Of a stretch of DNA of 16,686 nucleotides, positions 7,078-14,600 are shown one piece after another. Origin of the DNA: an uncultured Alistipes sp. (GTDB lineage: Bacteria; Bacteroidota; Bacteroidia; Bacteroidales; Rikenellaceae); the NCBI GenBank assembly GCA_910587675.1, contig CAJUMU010000033.1, positions 1 to 16,686 on the forward strand. Direction: 5' to 3'. Made by a program: the position numbers and the translations under genes. A model generated the notes under the pieces. The model was given only the letters and a program-made list of their open reading frames with translations, did not search any database and was not told the origin of the DNA. Numbering within the stretch: the first letter of the stretch is position 1; each line of letters opens with the position of its first letter.

Positions 7078-7743
7078 CTACTTGTTTACGGGACGATACT
7101 TATCGGCAACGTCGTCGAAATCGGTGGCTTTCACTTCGCCGCTCTCCAACTTCTCGCAAAGTATGGGATCGTCGATCAGATACTCCAACAGACGCGCGCG
7201 CATGTTCTTTTCGCTCGTGCGGCTCGAACCGATGTACTCCATATACTCGGCCCCCGACTTCGCGGCCACGTACTGAATGCCGTAATCGCGGTCGTAGGTT
7301 ATGGTCAGCGCGCCGCCCTTCTTGTCCACGCCGTACCACTTGCCGCGGCCGCAGATAAGCAGATCCTCGCCCGCTGCCTCGATACTCATCCAAGCGGGCT
7401 TCATATCGCGGCTGCGGGTCGTGCCGCGCCACTTGTAGACGTACTTGTAGTCACGGTATACCAGCGCGTTTTTGCGGTCGGGATAATCCTTGCGCCACAG
7501 ATAGAGCACGGCGATGTCCTTGCTCGCGATCTTGTACTTCTTCTTGTCGGACTTGATGGCGACCTTTTTGGCTCCGCTTGCGAAGTTTCCACCGTGGATA
7601 CGACCCTCGACCATCGTTCCGTCGTTCAGCTCGGCGGCCGCTTCATAAACCGTGGTGGCATCCTTGATTATGCTCACAGCCGTGCACGACGACATCGACA
7701 CGCACACGACAACGGTAAAAATAATCGCGTAAAAATGTTTCAT
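7078..7743 (-). CDS. Lipoprotein of unknown function
   Basis: 221-aa protein with a lipoprotein signal: hydrophobic MKHFYAIIFTVVVCVSMSSC with the lipidated Cys at 20, so anchored in the inner or outer membrane facing the periplasm or surface. The mature part has a short beta-rich region (GTMVEGRIHGGNF, KYKIASKDIAVLYLWR, SLTI-like strands) recalling small SH3-like or DUF folds that read residues such as GTMVEG. No catalytic motif is recognised. It precedes the beta-barrel gene with a 3-bp gap, so the products may act together in the envelope. A TAATTTTG -7 element lies ~27 bp upstream, overlapping the divergent promoter of the Crp/Fnr gene. Confidence 0.7.
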   Translation of the reverse strand: MKHFYAIIFTVVVCVSMSSCTAVSIIKDATTVYEAAAELNDGTMVEGRIHGGNFASGAKKVAIKSDKKKYKIASKDIAVLYLWRKDYPDRKNALVYRDYKYVYKWRGTTRSRDMKPAWMSIEAAGEDLLICGRGKWYGVDKKGGALTITYDRDYGIQYVAAKSGAEYMEYIGSSRTSEKNMRARLLEYLIDDPILCEKLESGEVKATDFDDVADKYRPVNK

Positions 7744-7759
7744 TTGGATAGATATTAGT

Positions 7760-7767
7760 TATTTTTG
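7760..7767 (+). promoter_or_regulatory. -7 promoter element of the Crp/Fnr gene
   Basis: TATTTTTG matches TAnnTTTG on the plus strand, with TTTC as a near-match -33 box at 7738-7741 (18-bp spacing). The start would be near 7774, leaving a ~46-nt leader that holds the TTAAC-N4-GTTAA palindrome. Confidence 0.6.
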
Positions 7768-7769
7768 TA

Positions 7770-7777
7770 CAAAATTA
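7770..7777 (-). promoter_or_regulatory. -7 promoter element of the lipoprotein/barrel operon
   Basis: TAATTTTG on the minus strand matches TAnnTTTG; the predicted start is near 7763. It is 2 bp from the divergent -7 box, so the two promoters probably cannot be occupied at once. Between them lies the palindrome TTTTGTACAAAA. No good -33 box is visible. Confidence 0.6.
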
Positions 7778-7799
7778 CCCCCCCCTCGTAAAAATATCA

Positions 7800-7813
7800 T
7801 TAACACAGGTTAA
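7800..7813. promoter_or_regulatory. TTAAC-N4-GTTAA palindrome, candidate Crp/Fnr operator
   Basis: A perfect 5-4-5 inverted repeat lies 6 bp before the ATG of the Crp/Fnr-type regulator and downstream of its predicted start. The geometry equals that of Fnr/Crp sites (TTGAT-N4-ATCAA type). Position suggests autorepression; binding is inferred only. Confidence 0.45.
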
Positions 7814-7819
7814 GTTTTT

Positions 7820-8449
7820 ATGAAACATCTCAATACATACATCGAACGAGAGGATTACGGTCCGTTCAGGGAATTCTGCCTGCGGCACGGGGAACGGCAC
7901 GAATACAAAAGACGTGAATTCTTCTGCCGCGCAGGCGACGGGGCCGCGCGACTGGGATATATCGAGGCGGGAGGGGTGCACTACATTTTCGCCGACGCCA
8001 ACGGAGACATACACACCGTCGGATTCAGTTTCGAAGAGGATTTCGCCGTGGACTATCCGTCGTTTCTGCGACGCCGATCGCCGACGGTGGATATTCAGGC
8101 GTTGGAGAATTGCGTGATCTACACCATCACCCGTCGGCAGTTCGACGAATTCGTCGACAAAAACCGCGCGACGCAACGCATCGTACAGCGAATGAGCGAA
8201 GAGCTGTTCATAACCACATACGAGCGGTTGCTGGCCTTCTACGCCCTCACGCCCGAACAACGATATCTGAATCTGCTGGCCGAATACCGCGACATAGTAA
8301 ATCGCGTGCCTATGAAAATCATAGCCTCGTTCATCGGAATCGCACCCGAATCGCTCAGCCGAATAAGGCAGCGGATAGCGAGAAAGAATAAAAACATATC
8401 CTCGGCGGCTGGGGGGGGGCGCACCGAAGGTGCGAGCCGCCGAGGATAG
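7820..8449 (+). CDS. Crp/Fnr family transcriptional regulator
   Basis: 209-aa regulator. The N-terminal beta-roll sensor domain covers about residues 25-115 (FFCRAGDGAARLGYIEAGG, VDIQALENCVIYTI), followed by the dimer helix and an HTH at about 164-187 (VPMKIIASFIGIAPESLSRIRQRI). The LTPEQRYLNLL-to-SRIRQ arrangement is typical of Bacteroidota Crp-like proteins. The cNMP pocket signature is not evident, and there is no Fnr-type N-terminal cysteine cluster, so the ligand is unknown. The last 18 residues are low-complexity and encoded by a large hairpin with a G9 run (8397-8448), which looks like the terminator of the convergent thioesterase rather than conserved protein. It is divergent from the lipoprotein/barrel operon, a possible target along with its own promoter. 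Confidence 0.85.
   Translation: MKHLNTYIEREDYGPFREFCLRHGERHEYKRREFFCRAGDGAARLGYIEAGGVHYIFADANGDIHTVGFSFEEDFAVDYPSFLRRRSPTVDIQALENCVIYTITRRQFDEFVDKNRATQRIVQRMSEELFITTYERLLAFYALTPEQRYLNLLAEYRDIVNRVPMKIIASFIGIAPESLSRIRQRIARKNKNISSAAGGGRTEGASRRG
8390..8448 (-). terminator. Long G9-bulged hairpin, terminator for the thioesterase operon
   Basis: A perfect 14-bp outer stem, TATCCTCGGCGGCT (8397-8410) with AGCCGCCGAGGATA (8435-8448), encloses a run of nine G (8411-8419) and an inner 6-bp stem CGCACC/GGTGCG with a GAA loop. On the minus strand it is followed by ATGTTTTTATT, a plausible U-tract, so it best serves the operon ending at 8476. It overlaps the coding 3' end of the Crp/Fnr gene. Confidence 0.7.
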
Positions 8450-8475
8450 TAATGTTACATCGCAAATTGCGGCCT

Positions 8476-8847
8476 TTATAACTTACTCATAAACCGCTCT
8501 CGGTCGACGACGAAACGGGTATGACTCCCCTCGCCTATGGTTCCGCTCTCGTCCCATGCCCGCACAGCGAACACCAGCCGACGGCCGTCGACCTCGACCA
8601 GTTCGGCCGACGCGGTGATCCGCGCCCCCGCAGGCGAAGCCTTCACGTGCGAAACGCTTATCTGCGTTCCCACCGTCGTGGCTCCCTCGGGCAGATTCCC
8701 TGCCACAGCCATCATAGCCGCATTCTCCATCAAAGCGACCATCGCGGGCGTGGCGAAGACCGGCAGATCGCCCGAACCCGCCGCGACGGCAGTATTCGCG
8801 TCGCACACTGTCTCAACGCTCTCGTATTTCAAACCTTTTTCCAACAT
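8476..8847 (-). CDS. Hotdog-fold thioesterase, FlK-like
   Basis: 123-aa single hotdog-domain protein of the fluoroacetyl-CoA-thioesterase-like (FlK, COG5496-type) family, expected to hydrolyse an acyl-CoA thioester in the cytosol. T33 and E41 (FATPAMVALMENAA) and H67 (VSHVKASPAG) reproduce the spacing of the FlK catalytic T42/E50/H76 triad. The FATPAMVALMENAA helix and GTQISVSHVKASPAG strand are family hallmarks. Fluoroacetyl-CoA is unlikely to be the natural substrate here; most family members are general or unassigned thioesterases. It lies 11 bp downstream of the GH127 stop on the same strand, so co-transcribed, although no biochemical link between the two is obvious. Confidence 0.85.
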   Translation of the reverse strand: MLEKGLKYESVETVCDANTAVAAGSGDLPVFATPAMVALMENAAMMAVAGNLPEGATTVGTQISVSHVKASPAGARITASAELVEVDGRRLVFAVRAWDESGTIGEGSHTRFVVDRERFMSKL

Positions 8848-8858
8848 ATCTTCAAACG

Positions 8859-11363
8859 TTAATTTATCTCCGCTTCGAGTATTCCGACCGCCGCATCGTC
8901 GCGCGGAACGATCTTCAGGCGCAGAGCGTCGGCCGTGATAGCCTCCGACGGGTGCACCATGTTGAAACGGTCGCCCGCCACGCCGAAACTATCGGTCACA
9001 TAGGGCTTGAACTCGTGCCACTCGCCGTCGGAGCGATACTCCGCGCTCCACGACACGGGCAACTTCACTCCGCCGCCGTCGTTATACCAGTATACCGACA
9101 CGCTCTCCACGGGCATGCTCTTTTTCAATACGAGTTCCACCGTCTGCACCTCGCCTCGCCGGGGCCAGCTCGTCCAGCGGGGAATCGAGGTGTCGTGAGA
9201 ATCGGAGGGAATCTTGCCGTCCGCTACGGCGTACTCGTCATCCTCCACATAGGTGAACGAAGCGCGCACGTCGGCTATGTCGCCCGTCGTCATGGCGCAC
9301 GACTCGCGGGCCGTGTCGGCGCTGCGGGCGAACCATACGTTCATCGCACCGTCGCCGCGATTGTCCCACGCATAATACGGCACCAGCTTCAACGACGCCG
9401 TGTCCTCGCTATCGGCGAACGCCGCGTCGGCCTCGACGGTCACGCAGGGAACACCGCACAGCACGCCGTCGTCGAAGGGACGCACTTCGCATTCGCGGCC
9501 GATATGCTTCATATAATAGCGTCCGACATTATGTTCGTTGTCGACCGCTTCGGCGCAAAAGACCAGCGGACCGCGGGTGAAGCATACCCTATCCACGTCG
9601 GCCTCGACACGGCTGTCGGCCACGTTGTAACGCACGGGCATGGGCAGCGACAACGTCACCACGTCGCCCGCATGCCATTCGCGCCGCACGGGAACGAATC
9701 CGCGGTCGGCGCGGACGCGCACACGCTTGCCGTTAACCCGCACCTCGGCCTTGGGATGCAAGCCGTCGGCGTAGCTGTAGAGTTTGCCCGCCACGAATCC
9801 CTTGCCCGAACACCACGTCGGAATGCGGAGCCACAGAGTAAACTCCTCGCCCTCGACCGAGGGGTCGACCTCGATCGACACGTCGCCGTCGAACGGATAG
9901 GCGGTACGCTCCGTAAACCGAACCTCACCGCCCGCGAGAGGCAGAGCGACCGAACTGCCCGCATAGAGCGAACAATATACGTCGTCCTCGTCATAGGACC
10001 ATATCATACCCGGCACCTGCGGGATCAATCGGGCCATATTGGAGGGGCAGCATGCCGTGTCGAACCACGGCGAACGCCCCTTGCGGCCGTGATTGAAGGC
10101 CTTGCGGCCGTCGGTCTCCAGCGGATTCACATAAAAGAACCTGTTGCCCTCGATATTGACGCCCGCCAGCACGTTGTTGTACAACGCGGCCTCGGCGACG
10201 TCGACGTATTTGGCGTCGCGCGTGAGCAGGAACATGCGATAGTTGAACATTACGCTGCCCACGGCGGCGCACGTCTCGTCGTAAGTGTTCTTGTTGGGCA
10301 GCACGTATTCGGGACCGAAGCCCTCGATCCCGGGCACGGCCCCGAGACCGCCCGTGATGTGCATCTTTTTGTCCACTATGTCGTGCCATATCGACTCCAA
10401 GGCGGGCATCAGCGTCGAATCGCCCGTCGCGGCCGCAACGTCGGCCATGGCCGAGTACATGTATGCAGCGCGGACGGCATGCCCCACCGCCTCGCGCTGC
10501 TCGCGCACGGGCAGATGCTGCTGTGCATATTCGGGCGCCATCACGCCGCGCCCCTCGGGGCAGAACGTCACGCCGCGAATGTCGATGAATCGTTTGGCCA
10601 TATCGAGATAGAGCGAATCGCCCGTCACGCGGAACATCTTCACCAGCGCGAGCTCCAGCTCCTGATGCCCGGGCGCTTGGTTCACGGGTTCGCCGTCGTT
10701 ATAGGCGGGATCGCCCTCGAAGAAGACGCGCGCTATGTGTCGGGCGTTTTTCTCCGCCACGTCGAGCCACTTGCGTTTGCCCGTGGCCTGATAATAGGCC
10801 ACCGCGCCTTCGTACATGTGGCCCATGTCGTAGAGCTCGTGACTGTGCAGCACCCATGAGTAGGGTTTGTCGCCCATGCCCCCGCCGCCGAAAGGATCGC
10901 AGCCTTGGTGCTTCGCCACGCCCGTTATGTGCGACTCGTAAAGATATCCGTCCTCCTGCTGCGCCTCGGCGATGATGTCGATTATATCGTCCATGCGTCT
11001 CTCCAGCTCGGGGTCGGGCTCTATGGCCAACAGATAGGCCGCGCCCTCCATCACCTTATACAGGTCGGACGATATGTAGCGGTGAACGAACGGCAACTCG
11101 CACTTCTCGCCCCGCAGAAAAGCGCCCGTGCGGCGCAGATTCTCCACCGCAGGCTCCGTCTTGTCCAACGCGAAAGGCACCAGCGTGCGTTTCTGCGTGC
11201 GCAGGCGCGGGAGCCAGAAATCATCCTCCAGCGTCACTCGGTTGAACGGCGCCTGAGTCAGCGCTCCGTCGCTGTCGCCGACGGCATCGCGGCCGAAGCA
11301 ACCGACGAAAAGGGTTGCGACGGCAAGAGCGGTCAAAATGCGAAAAGAGTCGATATTTTTCAT
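8859..11363 (-). CDS. GH127 family lipoprotein, probable beta-L-arabinofuranosidase
   Basis: 834-aa glycoside hydrolase of family 127 (formerly DUF1680), whose type member HypBA1 removes beta-L-arabinofuranose using a zinc-bound cysteine nucleophile. The N-terminal signal ends in LFVGC (Cys22), a lipobox, so the enzyme is membrane-anchored. The (alpha/alpha)6 barrel covers about 40-450. E347 (GIEGFGPEYVLPN) is the expected acid/base. E363, C365 (ETCAAVG) and C438, C439 (DTACCPSN) match the Zn ligands and nucleophile, with the same 16-residue E-to-E spacing as HypBA1. The C-terminal ~110 residues (from TSIPRWTSWP) look like an F5/8-type beta-sandwich, explaining the extra length. ATG at 11363 is preferred because it gives the lipoprotein signal; the frame is open further upstream through the tracrRNA and cas9 region. 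It heads an operon with the thioesterase. Confidence 0.88.
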   Translation of the reverse strand: MKNIDSFRILTALAVATLFVGCFGRDAVGDSDGALTQAPFNRVTLEDDFWLPRLRTQKRTLVPFALDKTEPAVENLRRTGAFLRGEKCELPFVHRYISSDLYKVMEGAAYLLAIEPDPELERRMDDIIDIIAEAQQEDGYLYESHITGVAKHQGCDPFGGGGMGDKPYSWVLHSHELYDMGHMYEGAVAYYQATGKRKWLDVAEKNARHIARVFFEGDPAYNDGEPVNQAPGHQELELALVKMFRVTGDSLYLDMAKRFIDIRGVTFCPEGRGVMAPEYAQQHLPVREQREAVGHAVRAAYMYSAMADVAAATGDSTLMPALESIWHDIVDKKMHITGGLGAVPGIEGFGPEYVLPNKNTYDETCAAVGSVMFNYRMFLLTRDAKYVDVAEAALYNNVLAGVNIEGNRFFYVNPLETDGRKAFNHGRKGRSPWFDTACCPSNMARLIPQVPGMIWSYDEDDVYCSLYAGSSVALPLAGGEVRFTERTAYPFDGDVSIEVDPSVEGEEFTLWLRIPTWCSGKGFVAGKLYSYADGLHPKAEVRVNGKRVRVRADRGFVPVRREWHAGDVVTLSLPMPVRYNVADSRVEADVDRVCFTRGPLVFCAEAVDNEHNVGRYYMKHIGRECEVRPFDDGVLCGVPCVTVEADAAFADSEDTASLKLVPYYAWDNRGDGAMNVWFARSADTARESCAMTTGDIADVRASFTYVEDDEYAVADGKIPSDSHDTSIPRWTSWPRRGEVQTVELVLKKSMPVESVSVYWYNDGGGVKLPVSWSAEYRSDGEWHEFKPYVTDSFGVAGDRFNMVHPSEAITADALRLKIVPRDDAAVGILEAEIN

Positions 11364-11386
11364 GTAGGAATAATTTGTATTAAGGG

Positions 11387-11394
11387 CAAAGGTA
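11387..11394 (-). promoter_or_regulatory. -7 promoter element of the GH127 operon
   Basis: TACCTTTG on the minus strand matches TAnnTTTG, 23 bp before the ATG of the GH127 gene. No TTTG -33 box is visible. It lies just beyond the tracrRNA terminator on the same strand. Confidence 0.6.
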
Positions 11395-11444
11395 GGAAAT
11401 AAAACCGAATTTTCACGCTCGCCCGCAACCGAATGAATGGTCAT

Positions 11445-11470
11445 AAAAAAAGCTCCCACCGAAGCGGGAG
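11445..11470 (-). terminator. tracrRNA terminator with C(UUCG)G loop
   Basis: On the minus strand a 7-bp stem, CTCCCGC/GTGGGAG with one G-U pair, closes on the ultra-stable UUCG tetraloop, followed by C and seven T (11445-11451). Confidence 0.92.
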
Positions 11471-11527
11471 ACATAGGTATAAACCTTCGGCATGTAGCCT
11501 TATTGTGGTAAGATGTAGAAATTCTTA
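11445..11527 (-). ncRNA. tracrRNA of the type II-C CRISPR system
   Basis: A ~83-nt RNA on the minus strand that pairs with the crRNA repeat, allows RNase III processing and binds Cas9. Its anti-repeat (11502-11520) reads TTCTACATCTTACCACAAT and complements the first 19 nt of the CRISPR repeat except for two mismatches in the middle and one G-U end pair; such an internal bulge is usual in crRNA:tracrRNA duplexes. Next comes AAGGC, the start of the nexus region as in Neisseria-type II-C tracrRNAs, then small hairpins (GGC-UACAU-GCC and AGGU-UUAU-ACCU), then the terminator stem. A partial match to the repeat's second half continues upstream of the anti-repeat to ~11535. The 5' end is set from the promoter below and is uncertain by several nt; a longer precursor is possible. 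Confidence 0.9.
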
Positions 11528-11532
11528 CAGCA

Positions 11533-11562
11533 CAAAGATATACAAATATTATGAAATGCAAA
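11533..11562 (-). promoter_or_regulatory. tracrRNA promoter
   Basis: Minus strand TTTG (11559-11562), 18-bp spacer, TATCTTTG (11533-11540), close to the Bacteroidota TTTG-N19-21-TAnnTTTG consensus. Transcription would start near 11527, inside the extended anti-repeat, giving a short tracrRNA. Confidence 0.65.
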
Positions 11563-11572
11563 AATATTTCCA

Positions 11573-11580
11573 TAAATTTG
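11573..11580 (+). promoter_or_regulatory. -7 promoter element of the cas operon
   Basis: TAAATTTG matches TAnnTTTG on the plus strand, predicting a start near 11587 and a ~14-nt leader before the cas9 ATG at 11601. No clear -33 TTTG. Its upstream region overlaps the tracrRNA promoter on the other strand. Confidence 0.5.
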
Positions 11581-11600
11581 CGGATAAAGCGAAGAAACCT

Positions 11601-14600
11601 ATGGAAAAAGTATTGGGAATCGACCTCGGCACCAACTCTGTCGGTTGGGCCGTTATAGAGCGGGAAGGAGATGCACGCCGCCTCGTCGACAAAGGCGTAA
11701 GCATATTTCAGGAGGGCGTGGCGCGCGATCAGGGCGTCGAGAAACCCGCCGTACAGCAACGCACCGAGGCTCGCGCGCTTCGCAGAACATACCGCCGCCG
11801 TCGCAAGCGCAAGATCGATCTGTTGCGGGTGCTGGTGCGCCACGAATTGTGCCCGCCGCTCACCGACGAACAACTGGACCGCTGGCAATCACACAAAAAG
11901 TATCCGCTCGACGACGCTTTCATCGCATGGCAACGCACGGACGAGACGAGCGACAAGAATCCGTACCGCGACCGATACCGCGCGCTGACCGAGAGACTCG
12001 ACATGTTGGTCAGGGCCGACCGTTACGCATTAGGCCGCGCGTTCTACCACATGGCACAAAGACGTGGTTTCCTGAGCAACCGCAAGGATGAGACCGAAAA
12101 GAGCGAAGGCGACGTCAAGCAAGGCATCGCGTCGCTGACCGAGGCGATGCGCGAGGCCGGATGCGAATATTTGGGTGAATATTTCTATCGTCTCTACCGC
12201 GACGGAGGCAAGATACGCGGCACCTACACGTCGCGCAACGAACACTACAAAGCGGAGTTCGACGCCGTATGTCGGCGTCAAGAACTGCCGCCCGAGCTCA
12301 CCGAAGCATTGCGAAAAGCCATTTTCCATCAACGGCCTCTGAAATCGCAGAAAGGGTCGGTCGGCAAATGCACGTTCGAGAGGAGCAAGAGCCGCTGTCC
12401 GCTGTCGCATCCGCGATACGAGGAGTTCCGCATGCTCTCGTTTCTGAACAACATACGCATCACTACTCCCCACGACGATGCGCCCCGCCGCCTCGTCGCC
12501 GAGGAGCGCACAGCGATCATGCCGCTGTTCATGCGCAAGAGCAAACCGATGTTCGACTTCGAAGATATAGCCAAGCGAATCGCGGGCCGCAAAAGCGCAT
12601 ACGCCTACGACGGCGACGCGAGCGAGGCGCCCTACAGATTCAACTACCGCATGTCGGACTCGGTAGCGGGATGTCCGATGACGACCGCGCTCAAGGAGAT
12701 ATTCGGCGAAGACTACATAGCGACGATATGCAGCCTCTACACTTTGGCCGACGGCAAGAGTCCCGAACGCATAGTCGACGACGTATGGCATGCGTTGTTT
12801 TGGTTCGACGACGAAGACAAATTGAAACAGTGGGCTGCCGATCGCCTGCGACTTTCGGACGACGATGCCGCCCGTTTCGCCGCGATATCGACAAAGCAGG
12901 GATACGCGTCGCTGAGCCTCAACGCCATCGACAAGATACTGCCCTACTTGCGCGACGGATATCGTTACGACGAAGCGGTCTTCTGCGCCAATCTTAAAGC
13001 CGCTCTGCCGACCGACGCGCGGAACGATGAATCGCTCCGACGCGAGATCGTCGGAGATGTGGCGGCAATCGTAGCCGAATTCAGGCCGAACCCCTACATG
13101 AAAGGCGACACCAAGGAGAGCCGAATCGACGAATATTTGCGCCGACGCGGCATCGAAGCCGACATGCGACGGCTCTACCACCCGTCGAAGACGGAGACCT
13201 ATCCCGACGCCGAACCCAATGCCGAAGGCATGCGCCTGCTCGGATCGCCGCGCACCTCGTCGGTCCGCAATCCTATGGCCATGCGCGCCTTGTTCCGCCT
13301 TCGAACACTGATAAACCGGCTTTTGAACGACGGTCGAATAGATCCGTCGACGAAGATCAACATAGAGTTCGCGCGCGGGCTCAACGACGCCAACAAGCGC
13401 AAAGCCATCGAACGATATCAACGCGAAAGGGAGAACGAGCACAACAAATTCGCCGACGAGATCCGCAATCTGTACGGTCGGCCGATAGATCCGAGCGAGA
13501 ACGATATTCTGAAATACAGACTTTGGGAAGAACAGAATCACATATGCCTCTACACGGGTCGGCAGATAGGCATCACCGATTTCATCGGTTCCGATACCAC
13601 GTGCGATATCGAGCACACGGTGCCGCGCTCGCGCGGAGGCGACGACTCGCTGCAAAACAAGACGCTGTGCGACAATCGCTACAACCGCGACGTGAAACGA
13701 GGCAAATTGCCGTCGGAATTGCCCGACCGCGACGCCATAATGGCTCGCATCGAAACGCTCGGGTGGGCGCAGAAGATCGAGGATTTACGCAGGCAGATCG
13801 AGAGAGCCGCGCGCAACTCCAAGAGCGCCGCAACCAAAGAGGATAAGGACAACGCCATCCAACGACGTCACAAACTCAGGATGGAGTTGGACTATCGGGT
13901 CGGGAAATACGAGCGTTTCACGATGACCGAAGCGCCCGACGGCTTCTCCAACCGTCAAGGAGTCGACATAGGCATCATAAGCCGCTATGCCCGCCTCTAC
14001 CTGAAGACGGTTTTCGACCGCGTATATACCGTAAAAGGCGCGACGACCGCCGAATTCCGCAAGATGTGGGGATTGCAGGAGGAGTATGCGAAGAAGGAGC
14101 GCACGAACCACGTCCATCATTGCATCGACGCCATAACGATAGCCTGCATCGGTCGCAAGGAGTACGACTTGTGGGCGCAATACGCCGCCGAGGAGGAGTA
14201 TTATCGTTACTGTAAAGGGCGCAAACCCGTATTCGAAAAACCTTGGCCGACCTTCACCGAGGATGTAAAGGCCGCGACCGACGAACTGTTGGTGGCTCAC
14301 CATACGCCCGACAACATGCCCAAACGGACGCGAAAGCGCCTCCGCAAACGGGGCAAAGTTCAACACAACACCGCGGGCAAGATAAAATACGCGACGGGAG
14401 ACAGCGCGCGCGGATCGTTGCACAAGGATACTTTTTACGGAGCTATCGAGCGCGACGGCGTAATCAAATACGTTGTCCGCAAACGCGTGGCCGATCTCGG
14501 GCCGAAAGATATCGAAAAGATCGTCGACGAGGCGGTAAGGCAAAAGATACATAATGCGATAGACAAGTTGGGATTCAAAGAGGCCGTCGCGAGTACGATA

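Noticed and set aside
8952..10859. Long plus-strand open frame (635 codons) opposite the GH127 gene
   Set aside because: It is the antisense of a GH127 gene with all family motifs; its translation is low-information and His/Arg/Val-rich, as expected for GC-rich shadow frames.
11502..11537. Repeat-like sequence upstream of cas9 as a degenerate second CRISPR array
   Set aside because: A single copy with no spacers; the similarity is explained by the tracrRNA anti-repeat on the minus strand.
11433..11600. Upstream extension of Cas9 (56 extra residues)
   Set aside because: It would be translated across the tracrRNA gene and its terminator; the RuvC-I strand begins just after the ATG at 11601. 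An ATG at 11556 remains possible.
11364..11888. Upstream extension of the GH127 frame
   Set aside because: It runs antisense through the tracrRNA promoter and the start of cas9 and would bury the lipoprotein signal beginning at 11363.
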